64,000 nt of DNA from Streptomyces roseofulvus. Its GTDB lineage: Bacteria > Actinomycetota > Actinomycetes > Streptomycetales > Streptomycetaceae. Shown one piece after another: positions 16,515-24,836 of the stretch. The notes under the pieces were generated by a model that had not been told where the DNA came from, ran no database searches, and was given only the letters and a program-made list of their open reading frames with translations. The stretch is taken from the NCBI RefSeq assembly GCF_039534915.1, contig NZ_BAAAWE010000001.1, positions 186,001 through 250,000 of the forward strand, read 5' to 3'. Position numbers and translations under genes: made by a program. The first letter of the stretch is position 1; the number at the start of each line of letters is the position of its first letter.

Positions 16515-17576
16515 AAGGCCACCGAATGAGTGACGGTAGTGGCCAGCAACGAGGCGAAGGCCCAGAGGTAGCCGGCTGGTTGAGTCGGTCGTTCTCCACC
16601 CATCGTCTGGTGATGGCGGACTTCTTGCCGGAAGCGCGGGTGATGGGTGAGGAGCCGGCGTAGGCCTTCAGGCCCCGGGCGTCGGCAAACCGGTTGCGGT
16701 CGTCGCCGAGATCGGCCAGGACACGGGCGGCAAGCTGGATGCCGAGGCCGCCAAAGCTCAGCAGGATCTCGGCGTCCGGGTGCTGCGGGAAGGGCTCTTC
16801 CACCGCCTCAGCGAGCTGGTCGGCGGCGGTGCAGGCGGCATCCAGCCGGATCAGGAGGGCGAGCATCTGCTCGCCGAGCGCATCCTCGACCAGCGGCGGC
16901 TGGTGGGCCCACTCGCCGCGGAAGACCTTGCGGAGGCGCTCGGCCTCGGCTTCGATGCCGCGCTGGCGGCCGGCTCGCTTGAGGGTGGCCTGGATCCGGG
17001 TGCGGGTCAGCCGTGCGGCCCGGGCCGGGGTCGAGGCGGGCTCGAGGAGTTCGCGGGCCTCGGGACGGCACAGGCCGTCGGTCCAGACGGTGAAGGCCGC
17101 CAGGGAGGCGGGGTCGTACTCGCGCAGCAGGGACCGGAGCTGGTTGGCGAGCTGCTGCCTGTTCCACAGCGAGTCCTGCTGGGCGCGGCAGGACGGCGAT
17201 CGCTCGTCCTGGGTCGGAGTCCTCGGGCAGGGGCCGGTGGGCGTGCATGTCGGTGCGGAGGATGTTCGCCAGGACCAGGGCGTCGCCGGCGCGAGGCGGA
17301 GTGGCCGTCGCGGTAGTGGGCGGCGGCCATCGGGTTGATCGCGAAAACCTGCCGCTTGCCGGTCCGCAGCTCGGCGACGAGCAGGCTGCGGGAGGTCTCG
17401 GTCGCGACCGGGATCGGGGTCTCCTCGGTGTCGCCGTACTCGGCCGGCAGGTCCAGCAGGATCCTGTAGCCGTCCGCCTCGTCGGTGATGTGCCGCTTGG
17501 CCCGCAGCAGGCCGGTGTCGTCGACCAGGGCGACGTCGTGGGTGCGTTCCGCCCAGTCGATTCCGCAGTAGATCAA
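16515..17576 (-). pseudogene. IS110-family transposase, frameshifted
   Basis: Reading leftward from 17576: IYCGIDWAERTHDVALVDDT is the RuvC-like DEDD start of IS110 transposases and continues to NPMAAAHYRDGHSASR near 17295. The match then changes frame at least twice (MHAHRPLPEDS near 17240; LWNRQQLANQLRSLLREY near 17160). The C-terminal transposase_20 part is clear at ADQLAEAVEEPFPQHPDAE and FADARGLKAYAGSSPITRAS near 16650, then shifts again at AGYLWAFASLLATTVTHS near 16540. Several indels and the missing last 60 or so residues make it inactive. IS110 elements lack terminal inverted repeats, so the ends cannot be set. Confidence 0.82.
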
Positions 17577-18144
17577 GGTTCCCCTCCCCAGAGTTCGGTG
17601 TGTGCGCCGTTCACGAGCGCATGCGGGCCACGCAGCGACCTCACTCGGTCTATGCGGGAGCTCGGGCGGCTCGGGCGTATCAAGAAGTCACCGTGCGGCG
17701 GGCTCGCACCACGCACACCAACGAGTGATCAAGGCCGTAGGTGTTGACGGCGATGGCAGTCACGTAGGCGCTGAACGCCGTCGTTCTACACATAGACGTT
17801 GATCGCCTGGGTCTCGCAGGACATCCACCCAGCGCCCACGTGACCGCCACCGCCCTGAGCACCACGATCGTGCACCGATCTACGTTGAGGCCTCGACGGC
17901 CCGGCTGCACCTGGATGTCACGGTCTGGTACGCGAACGCTCCGAGAAGCCCATGCTCCTGCGGAACGCTCATAACTACGGATTAGGGTCTCGCCGCTCGT
18001 GGAACAGGTCGTGCGCGGAGCAGCGACTCGTCCGCTGTCTCAGGTCGACGGCACAGCCGATCAGTCTCACGTGTGCGGCATCTCCTCGTGGTGCCTGCTC
18101 ACCGGGTGTTTCCCAACCCTGGACACACCTGCTCCAAGCGGGGC
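17577..18144. other. Intergenic stretch, no supported gene
   Basis: No frame here has a ribosome binding site or family motif. GC falls around 17730-18050, as expected for foreign or non-coding DNA next to an insertion-sequence remnant. Confidence 0.5.
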
Positions 18145-18747
18145 TCAGAGCTGGTGGTCATCCCTGTGGCGGCCGAGGCTGTGGCCGAAGCGTTCGGAGA
18201 TGGCCGGCATCAGGCTCTGGCCTTCGCCGGGCCGGTCCAGGCCGAAGACGTAGCCGGGGAAGTCGAGCTCCTTCTGCACTTCCCAGATCCCCTTGTGGTC
18301 CTCCGGCGGGAGGATGCGCGCCGGGTCGCCGACGGCGACCCAGCCGATCGGCACCGTCGAGTCGGCGGGCAGAACCGTGCGCACGTGCACGATGCCGTTG
18401 ATCCGTACCTCGGAGCGGGCCCCGATCCGCGCTCCGTTGAAGACGCGGCTGCCGGTGGCCATGAAGACCTCGTCCTCGACCCGGCAGCCGGTCAGGTAGG
18501 AGGTGGGGCCCACCAGGATCTGTCGCCCCAGGAGCAGCGGATCCCGCCGGGTACCGCGCAGGACCGCGTTCTCCATGACGATGCAGCCTTCGCCCAGTTC
18601 CACCGGTCCGCCCTCGGCGGTGAGCACCGCGCCGAACAGCACCCGGCACCCGGCCCCGACGCGCACGTCCCCGCACAGCGTGGCGTTCGGAGCGACGTAG
18701 GCCGTGGGGTGGACGGAGGGCGAACGGCCCTCATGAGTGAGAAGCAT
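18145..18747 (-). CDS. Gamma-carbonic-anhydrase-like hexapeptide-repeat protein
   Basis: A 200-residue left-handed beta-helix protein. Hexapeptide turns are visible from VHPTAYVAPNATLCGDVRVG through VELGEGCIVMENAVLRG to DEVFMATGSRVFNGARIG. Residues after about 150 form a C-terminal helix region (HKGIWEVQKELDFPGYVFGL). The family includes zinc carbonic anhydrases, but only some of the usual three His ligands appear to be present, so activity is uncertain. ATG 18747 is chosen because the family starts there; the frame continues 14 codons upstream. It lies 51 bases downstream of the SCO6745-like gene in the same direction. Confidence 0.82.
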   Translation of the reverse strand: MLLTHEGRSPSVHPTAYVAPNATLCGDVRVGAGCRVLFGAVLTAEGGPVELGEGCIVMENAVLRGTRRDPLLLGRQILVGPTSYLTGCRVEDEVFMATGSRVFNGARIGARSEVRINGIVHVRTVLPADSTVPIGWVAVGDPARILPPEDHKGIWEVQKELDFPGYVFGLDRPGEGQSLMPAISERFGHSLGRHRDDHQL

Positions 18748-18798
18748 GGCCGCGATCAGCCGTCCTTTCGTATGCCTGCCGGTTTCCACGACGTACCG

Positions 18799-19536
18799 TC
18801 ATGAGGTCTGGGTGCTGGTCAACGCGTCGACCAGCTGGGCGAACTCGACACGCTGCCGGGCGGTCAGCGTGGCATAGAGCGGCGCCTGGAGTTCGTCCGT
18901 GAGCCGCTCCGCTCGCTGCCACCGGGGGACCAGGGCCGCGGCGGCCGGACCCGGCTCGTGCCAGCCGTAGTGGGTCGCCTGCTCGACGCCGAGGTTGACG
19001 ACCATCGCCTCCCGGGCGCTCAGGCCGGACAGACGTACCGCCGCGAGATGGCAGGCGCCGCGGTGTTCCCGCAGGACGTGGACGCGCTGCATCGCCGCCC
19101 CGACCGGGTCGTCGCCTGGCACGGGCTGCGCGCGCCAGCCGGCGAACAGCGGCAGCGCGTCGGCGTCGGCGGCGTCGATCAGCCGCTGTGCCAGGCGGTT
19201 GAAGTGCTCCACATCGGCATCGGCGGGAATGTGGGCGCGCCCCCACGTCCGCACAGCCTCTGCGTAGCAGGCGACGGCCTCGTCCGCCGGCATCACGGGC
19301 CTGCCGACCCGCCAACCGGTGGCTACGAGATCGGGACCGAGGAACCCCTGCACCGCCTGGACCACAGCGACCGGTGCCTCGCCGAGAACCCCGAACCGGC
19401 CGCGACAGTAGAAGCCGCGCCCAGGAGCGAATCCGGCACGCAGGCCGATGGTGGCGGTCGCCTCGTCGGACATGAACTCGTCACCGAAGTTGTGGACCGG
19501 CCCGGCCACGGCGGCGATGCAGTCGAAGATCTCCAT
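18799..19536 (-). CDS. SCO6745-like helical protein
   Basis: A protein of about 245 residues resembling the family named after Streptomyces coelicolor SCO6745, which is uncharacterised and mostly alpha-helical. Matching features are GPVHNFGDEFMSDEATAT near the N-terminus, RGFYCRGRFGVLGEAPVAVV, and REHRGACHLAAVRLSGLSAR with HYGWHEPGPAA. The family assignment is from memory. The start is uncertain: ATG 19536 follows GAGGTGG at about 14 bases, and the frame runs back to a TTG at 19572. It is divergent from a LysR regulator across a very short gap, so it is that regulator's most likely target. Confidence 0.75.
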   Translation of the reverse strand: MEIFDCIAAVAGPVHNFGDEFMSDEATATIGLRAGFAPGRGFYCRGRFGVLGEAPVAVVQAVQGFLGPDLVATGWRVGRPVMPADEAVACYAEAVRTWGRAHIPADADVEHFNRLAQRLIDAADADALPLFAGWRAQPVPGDDPVGAAMQRVHVLREHRGACHLAAVRLSGLSAREAMVVNLGVEQATHYGWHEPGPAAAALVPRWQRAERLTDELQAPLYATLTARQRVEFAQLVDALTSTQTS

Positions 19537-19596
19537 GCGCAGAAGGTCGCCCACCTCGACACCGCAGGTCAAGGGGATGCTTTCTGAGGCAACCCT

Positions 19597-19604
19597 TTAG
19601 CTAA
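19597..19604. promoter_or_regulatory. Short palindrome in the LysR divergent gap
   Basis: TTAGCTAA is a perfect 8-bp palindrome in an AT-rich patch between the SCO6745-like gene and the LysR gene. It fits the T-N-A core logic of LysR sites, but the match is short. Confidence 0.4.
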
Positions 19605-19615
19605 TCTATCGAGTC

Positions 19616-20518
19616 ATGCTCGATATCCGCCGTCTGCACATGCTCAGAACCGTCGCCGCCCGCGGCTCCATCACCGCGGCCGCCCAGTCCCTTGAGCTGT
19701 CCTCCGGCGCCGTGTCCCAGCAGCTCACCGCGCTGAGACACGACGTCGGGGTCGATCTCCTGCGTCCCGACGGGCGGACCGTCGCCCTCACAGAGGCGGG
19801 TCGCGTCCTTCTCGAACACGCCGACCGGATCCTTGCCGCCATGGAGGAGGCCGAGTGCGCCGTCGCGGCGGTCAAGGGAACGGTGGGAGCCACCGCCACG
19901 CTCGCCGCGTTGCCGTCGACGGTCGCCAGGATCGTGGCGCCCGCGCTGATCGCGCTGGGCACGGAGCATCCACAGCTCGCCGTGACCTGTCTCGTCACCG
20001 ACCAGGCGCAGCTGCGGGAACTCACCCTCGGCACCGTCGATGTGGTGCTGGGGCAGAGGTACCACCACCTGCCGGAGACCACGCCCAAGAGCATCGCGGT
20101 CTCACCGCTGCTCGACGACCCGCTGCTCGTCGTCACCGCCGACGACGGATCCCTCAAACGGCCCTTCGGCCTGCGCGAACTGGCCACGCACCACCTCGTC
20201 CTGCCACCGGCGACCACGGACTGCGGACAAGCCATCCTGCACGCCTGCCGACAGGCCGGCTTCACCCCCACGACCCGCTACGTCACCGCCGACATCGCCG
20301 CCCAGCTCGCCCTCGCCCGGTCCGGCCTCGCCACCGCGCTCGTCCCCCAGACGGCCATCGACCCGGCCACCCCAGGAATCCACACGGCCCCCATCGAGGA
20401 CCACCCGATCCAACGCCTGCTGTTCGCCGCGACCCGCCACACCGAAACGACCAACCCCACGACCGCTGCTGTCATCGCGGCACTTCGCACAGCCGGTCGA
20501 TCCCGGCGATCTCCGTGA
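19616..20518 (+). CDS. LysR-family transcriptional regulator
   Basis: A 300-residue protein with the LysR N-terminal winged helix (MLDIRRLHMLRTVAARGSIT, then AAAQSLELSSGAVSQQLTAL) and a periplasmic-binding-protein-like effector domain from about residue 90 (TLAALPSTVARIVAPALIAL, LLDDPLLVVTADDG). ATG 19616 is used. It is divergent from the SCO6745-like gene with a palindrome in between, the classical LysR arrangement. The inducer is unknown. After its stop, 20519-20786 holds no supported gene. Confidence 0.93.
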   Translation: MLDIRRLHMLRTVAARGSITAAAQSLELSSGAVSQQLTALRHDVGVDLLRPDGRTVALTEAGRVLLEHADRILAAMEEAECAVAAVKGTVGATATLAALPSTVARIVAPALIALGTEHPQLAVTCLVTDQAQLRELTLGTVDVVLGQRYHHLPETTPKSIAVSPLLDDPLLVVTADDGSLKRPFGLRELATHHLVLPPATTDCGQAILHACRQAGFTPTTRYVTADIAAQLALARSGLATALVPQTAIDPATPGIHTAPIEDHPIQRLLFAATRHTETTNPTTAAVIAALRTAGRSRRSP

Positions 20519-20786
20519 CAGGCCGACGGCCTGGGGTCACCTCGCGCGGCTCCCGCGCCCACCCGAGCCGGGCCGTCACCTCCTGCGGTCCGCTCTCTGC
20601 GCTCCGCCGGCCATGAATGACACAGTCTCAGCTGCGATGGCACGCCGATGACCTTATGCCGCCGGTGTGGGACTCCCTGTCGCACTGGAGGGTGTCGGAC
20701 TCTCACTGCGCAGCGCAGCGAGTGACGTTGCTCGGCCCACGCATGAGGTGTGATCGCATTCTCCTGCTCCGGCAAGGTGCGGTTCC

Positions 20787-21224
20787 TCAGTCCTGGGCGG
20801 GGACATCCAGGGCGGTCCCGTACAGGCGCGAGACTCGGAGCAGGATGGTCACTCGCCGGTCAGGCAGCGGCTGCTCGCCAGGGGCCGCCTCGTCGGCCGG
20901 ATCCGCGATCTCCGCCTCTCCCTCCGCCACGGCGAACGACCAGATGTCCGGGCCGCTGACATGCAGTGAGGCGTGCGGGTCGCGGCGCAGTTGGCGAACT
21001 TTGAGGCGGTCGGCGGTGGAGGAGACCCTCAGGACGCGCTCCTCGGCGTTCCAGTCGTAGAGGACGGTCGACAGGTGCGGGTGGCCGGTGCTCCTGACGC
21101 TCGCGAGTACGCCGAACTGCTGCCGGCTCAATAGCCGGGAGAGCTCCTGGTCGGTGAGCGCCCGGGGGGCCGGGCCGTCGTTCTGGGTGGTGCCCGTGGT
21201 CTCAGGGGCGGTGCGCTCGCTCAT
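20787..21224 (-). CDS. Pyridoxamine 5'-phosphate oxidase-like FMN/F420 protein
   Basis: A 145-residue split-barrel protein: SRQQFGVLASVRSTGHPHLS, VLYDWNAEERVLRVSSTADR, LKVRQLRRDPHASLHV are the usual opening blocks, followed by WSFAVAEGEAEIADPADEA. Members bind FMN or F420; Streptomyces forms of this size are often F420-dependent reductases. ATG 21224 is the start. About 100 bases upstream lies a candidate operator palindrome (21324-21347). It stands alone between two intergenic gaps. Confidence 0.88.
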   Translation of the reverse strand: MSERTAPETTGTTQNDGPAPRALTDQELSRLLSRQQFGVLASVRSTGHPHLSTVLYDWNAEERVLRVSSTADRLKVRQLRRDPHASLHVSGPDIWSFAVAEGEAEIADPADEAAPGEQPLPDRRVTILLRVSRLYGTALDVPAQD

Positions 21225-21663
21225 GTCGGACAGCCTTTCGGTGGTTCGGGTGGGGCGGGAGGGCAGGTGGGACAGCTGCGGTGCGGATGGCGCGCCAGCT
21301 GCCCCAACAAGGAAGACCGTAGCAGATGGTTTTGTTGCAGACTATCTTCTGTGGCCTCATTCACGGGCGGGGGCGCCGTCGCGGCCCAGTCAGCTCAGGG
21401 CTCACAGGTTGACAACCAGCCAACGTGGCAGGGGCAGGACGTTCTCGGCTGCTTCCTCAGCCAGGGTCGGGGCGCCGGCGGCGAGCCGGCCCACCAAGGG
21501 GACCACGACTGCGGCAGGATGGGTCTAGGTGGCGTCTGCAGGTGGTTCTCGGCCCAGCGCGCTCGGACGCGAGCGGCGGAGATCGCGGTACCCCCCTTCC
21601 GTTCTCCCTCTCCTCGAACTGGCAGCCTGACGGGCCGCGCCCCCAAGTGGGACGATCCACAGC
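21225..21663. promoter_or_regulatory. Intergenic region with an operator-like palindrome
   Basis: AGATGGT (21324-21330) and ACTATCT (21341-21347) form an inverted repeat with one mismatch and a 10-base spacer in a local AT-rich patch, 100 bases upstream of the PPOX-like gene. No regulator gene lies next to it. I see no gene in the rest of the region. Confidence 0.4.
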
Positions 21664-22059
21664 GTGATCGGATGGATGCACCACTCCCCGCGCTGGACCG
21701 TCATATCGGTCTGCGTCATCGCGGCCGCGCTGCTCTTCGTCGGCGCTTCGGCGCACGTCACCGACCTCCTCAGCCGTGGCCTGCACCCCTACGGCTGGGC
21801 ACCGGAGTGGCTCAACCTCTACTGGTCGTCATTGGCGCTGTTCGACGCGCTCGCCGCGGTGCTCCTGATCAGAGGCAAACGCCGAGGAACCGACCTGGCC
21901 TGCGCCATCATGGCGACGGACCTCGCCGCCAACTGGTACGCGGTCTACGGCATCCAGCACAGCAGCCTCACCGCTCAGCTTGGCCTTCAGCGGCTGACCG
22001 TCTTCGCCGCATTCGTCCTTGGAACGGCACCGTTCATCCGACGGCACCTCACCCGTTGA
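21664..22059 (+). CDS. Small integral membrane protein, unknown function
   Basis: A 131-residue protein with four hydrophobic segments: WTVISVCVIAAALLFVGASA, LYWSSLALFDALAAVLLI, ACAIMATDLAANWYAVYG, and RLTVFAAFVLGTAPFI. The last residues RRHLTR are basic and likely cytoplasmic. No enzyme motif is present. The length and topology fit a small uncharacterised actinobacterial membrane protein. The start is ATG 21664; an alternative Met five codons in would trim the first residues only. No operon partner. Confidence 0.75.
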   Translation: MIGWMHHSPRWTVISVCVIAAALLFVGASAHVTDLLSRGLHPYGWAPEWLNLYWSSLALFDALAAVLLIRGKRRGTDLACAIMATDLAANWYAVYGIQHSSLTAQLGLQRLTVFAAFVLGTAPFIRRHLTR

Positions 22060-22086
22060 CAGCGACCTCTGAAGGAGCCACGCGCC

Positions 22087-22284
22087 GACCGCCGACGCAA
22101 AGGCAGTGCGGGCGGAAGACCCGTCGACTTCGGCCCTGACCGATGCAAGCGCCGCAGCGAGGTCGAGCGGACCACCAACGGCCTCAAGAACGCTCGCGCT
22201 GTCGCGACCCGTTACGACTAGCGAGCCTATGTCTTCCACGGCACCGTCACCGCGGCAGCAGTCCGCCTCTGGCTCAAGCCGTGA
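22087..22284 (+). mobile_element. IS5-family transposase C-terminal remnant
   Basis: The frame reads DRRRKGSAGGRPVDFGPDRC, KRRSEVERTTNGLKNARAVA, TRYD, an in-frame TAG, then RAYVFHGTVTAAAVRLWLK. This matches the end of IS5-type transposases including the catalytic Glu block (RRSEVER). It has no N-terminus and an internal stop. It abuts, head to head, the point where kdpD loses its homology, so this insertion or its deletion probably truncated kdpD. Confidence 0.75.
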
Positions 22285-23330
22285 ACTACCGGCGCCGATC
22301 TCTCAGAATCCCGGGACAGGGATGGCGCTCGGCCACCACGGGAGAACGCCGCCGGGGTACGGAGGAGTGCCGGCGCCCTCCCAGAAGATCGAGAGGCCGC
22401 ACCAGACGACACCGAGGAGACGTCGTCGCCGACCACGTGATGGAAGGTGCCGCCGAGGTCTTCGACGAGCGTGCGCTGGATCGCCAGCTCCTTGGGCGAC
22501 GCGGCGGTGAGCCCGTTGCTCCGGGAGATGTACACGGCGAGGACCTCGCCGCCCGCGCCCTTCTCCGCGAGGCGGACGGCACGCCTGATGAGGGTGCGCC
22601 CCTCGGGGCCGCCGGTGAGGCCGACGACGATCCGCTCACGTGAGCCCCAGATCATCGAGACCCGGTGCTCGGTCCGGTACTCCTGGAGGTACTCGTCGAC
22701 CCGATCGCCCGTCCACAGCAGCGCGAGTTCGCGCAGGGCGGTGAGGTTGCCCGGGCGGAAGTAGTTCGACAGGGCCGCGTCGACCTTGTCGGGCTTGTAG
22801 ACGTTGCCGTGGGCCATGCGGCGGCGCAGCGCCTGCGGCGACAGGTCGACCAGCTCGATCTGGTCGGCGCGGCGGACGACTTCGTCGGGGACGGTCTCCT
22901 GCTGCCGTACGCCGGTGATCGACTCGACGACGTCTCCGAGGGACTCCAGGTGCTGGATGTTGACCGTGGAGATGACGTCGATGCCCGCCGCGAGGAGCTC
23001 CTCGACGTCCTGCCAGCGCTTGGGGTTACGGGAGCCGGGGACGTTGGTGTGGGCGAGCTCGTCGACGAGCGCGACGGCCGGGCGGCGGGCGAGGACCGCG
23101 TCGACGTCCATCTCGGTGAAGACGGTGTCCCGGTACGCGATCTCCTTGCGCGGCGTCGTCTCCAGGCCGTGCAGCATCACCTCCGTACGCGGCCGGTGGT
23201 GGTGCTCGACGAAGGCGACGACGCAGTCGGTGCCTCGTTCGACCCGGCGGTGGGCCTCCGAAAGCATCGCGTTCGTCTTGCCGACGCCGGGTGCCGCGCC
23301 GAGATAGATGCGGAACCTTCCACGTCCCAT
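22227..23330 (-). pseudogene. kdpD: Truncated KdpD sensor (N-terminal domains only)
   Basis: The first 300 or so residues are an intact KdpD start: P-loop GAAPGVGKT at residues 11-19, DELAHTNVPGSRNPKRWQDV, STVNIQHLESLGDVVE, and the opening of the universal-stress-protein-like domain (RIVVGLTGGPEGRTLIRRAV). Homology ends at HHVVGDDV near 22425. The remaining 60 residues are Ser/Arg-rich junk running into an IS5 remnant. The four membrane helices, GAF and histidine kinase core of a normal 850-residue KdpD are gone, so KdpE cannot be phosphorylated by it. The N-terminal piece could still act as a soluble c-di-AMP or nucleotide sensor. It is 42 bases downstream of kdpE. Confidence 0.88.
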
Positions 23331-23372
23331 GGTGATGTGCGCTGCCGTTCTCGTGCGTGGTGTCGGGAGGGG

Positions 23373-24059
23373 TCAGGGCTCGAAGCGGTAGCCCATGCCG
23401 GGCTCGGTGACGAGGTGACGGGGGTGCGCCGGGTCCGTTTCCAGCTTGCGCCGCAGCTGGGCCATGTACACCCGGAGGTAGTTGGTCTTGGTGCTGGAGC
23501 TGGGCCCCCAGACCTCGGTGAGGAGGCGCCTCTGGCTGATGAGAACGCCCGGGTTGCAGACGAGGATCTCCAGGAGGTGCCACTCGGTCGGCGTCAGCCG
23601 TACGTCACGGTCCTGCCGCCGGACCTTCTTGGCCACGAGGTCGACGGTGAACGACTCGGCCGTGACCGGACCCGTCGTGAGCGGGCGGGTCGGCGCCTCT
23701 TCGGTGCGCCGGGTCGCCGCCCGCACGCGGGCGAGCAGCTCGTCCATGCTGAACGGTTTCGTCATGTAGTCGTCGGCACCGGAGTCGAGCGCTCGGACCT
23801 TGTCCTCGGAACCGCTGCGCGCGGAGAGCACGAGCACCGGGGCCCTGCTCCATCCCCGGAGCGCCTTGATGACGTCGACACCGTCCAGGTCAGGCAGACC
23901 GAGGTCGAGCAGGATCATGTCCGGCCGCTCCGAGGCCACCAGTCGCAGCGCCGTGGCGCCGTCGGGTGCCGCGTCCACGGAGTACTTCCGCGCCTGCAGG
24001 TTGATCACCAGTGCGCGTGCGAGCTGCGCGTCGTCCTCGACGACCAGCACCCGGGTCAT
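23373..24059 (-). CDS. kdpE: KdpE response regulator (OmpR family)
   Basis: A 228-residue response regulator. The receiver domain has the acidic pair in VLVVEDDAQL, the phosphorylation Asp in MILLDLGLPDLDG, and TKPF with the conserved Lys. The winged-helix output domain spans about 130-228 (RLTPTEWHLLEILVCNPG, TKTNYLRVYMAQLRRKLE). It should control kdpFABC. Its partner KdpD next to it is truncated, so it may act unphosphorylated or be served by another kinase. Candidate binding repeats of TTGACGC lie upstream of kdpF, the DUF4118 remnant and the KimA-like gene. It lies 100 bases after kdpC. Confidence 0.94.
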   Translation of the reverse strand: MTRVLVVEDDAQLARALVINLQARKYSVDAAPDGATALRLVASERPDMILLDLGLPDLDGVDVIKALRGWSRAPVLVLSARSGSEDKVRALDSGADDYMTKPFSMDELLARVRAATRRTEEAPTRPLTTGPVTAESFTVDLVAKKVRRQDRDVRLTPTEWHLLEILVCNPGVLISQRRLLTEVWGPSSSTKTNYLRVYMAQLRRKLETDPAHPRHLVTEPGMGYRFEP

Positions 24060-24159
24060 CGGTGCTGCCCCTCCTGTCGTGGTTCGGTGTACGGCGGAAG
24101 CCGGCGGGCCGTGGATCGTCCACGGCCGTACCGGCTCCGCTGTCGTTCGGTCAAGCCCA

Positions 24160-24831
24160 TCAGCCCTTGGCCACCAGGTCCTTGAGCGCGATGTTGAGCT
24201 TCAGGACGTTGACGCGGGGTTCGCCGATGAAGCCGAGGATCCGGTCGTCGGTGTGCTCGGCGACGAGCCGGTCGACCTGGTCGACGGTGAGCTTGTTGCG
24301 TTCGGCGACGCGGTGGACCTGGAGCTCCGCGTACTCCGGGGAGATGTGCGGGTCGAGACCGGAGCCGGAGGAGGTGACGGCCTCGGCGGGCACGTCTGAG
24401 GGCCTCACCTTGTAGTCGGCGGTGGAATTGTCCCTGATCACTGCCGCCTTGGCGTCCTTGACCCACTGGATCAGGTCGGCGTTGTCGCCGGAGCGGTTGG
24501 TGGCGCCGGAGAGGATGATCGAGTACTGGGTGTTGACGCTGTTGGTGCCGAGGCCGTTGGACGGGCGGGGCTGGAACCAGCGCAGGTCGGGGGTGGGAGT
24601 CTCCTCGCCGTCCTTCAGGGGCAGGTCGTAGGTCTGGCCGATCAGTTCGGAGCCGACGACCTGCCCGCTCGCGTCCTTGATCTCCGAGCCGTTCGCCCTG
24701 CCGGGGAAGGCGAGTTGGGCGATCCCTGTGACGGCGAGGGGGTAGAGGACGCCGCAGACCAGGGTGAGGACCAGGAGGGCGCGCAGGCCCGCCCACAGGA
24801 CACGGCCGGTGTTCGCTGCTGAGTTGTTCAT
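24160..24831 (-). CDS. kdpC: KdpC subunit of the K+-transporting ATPase
   Basis: A 223-residue single-span membrane protein. The transmembrane helix is near residues 12-35 (LRALLVLTLVCGVLYPLAVT). The extracytoplasmic domain has the family blocks GSELIGQTYDLPL, WFQPRPSN, and SSGSGLDPHISPEYAELQVH. The C-terminal VNVLKLNIALKDL is standard. KdpC stabilises the KdpA-KdpB complex and aids K+ and ATP affinity. It starts at ATG 24831, 5 bases after kdpB. Length is usual. Confidence 0.96.
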   Translation of the reverse strand: MNNSAANTGRVLWAGLRALLVLTLVCGVLYPLAVTGIAQLAFPGRANGSEIKDASGQVVGSELIGQTYDLPLKDGEETPTPDLRWFQPRPSNGLGTNSVNTQYSIILSGATNRSGDNADLIQWVKDAKAAVIRDNSTADYKVRPSDVPAEAVTSSGSGLDPHISPEYAELQVHRVAERNKLTVDQVDRLVAEHTDDRILGFIGEPRVNVLKLNIALKDLVAKG

Positions 24832-24836
24832 CGTGG

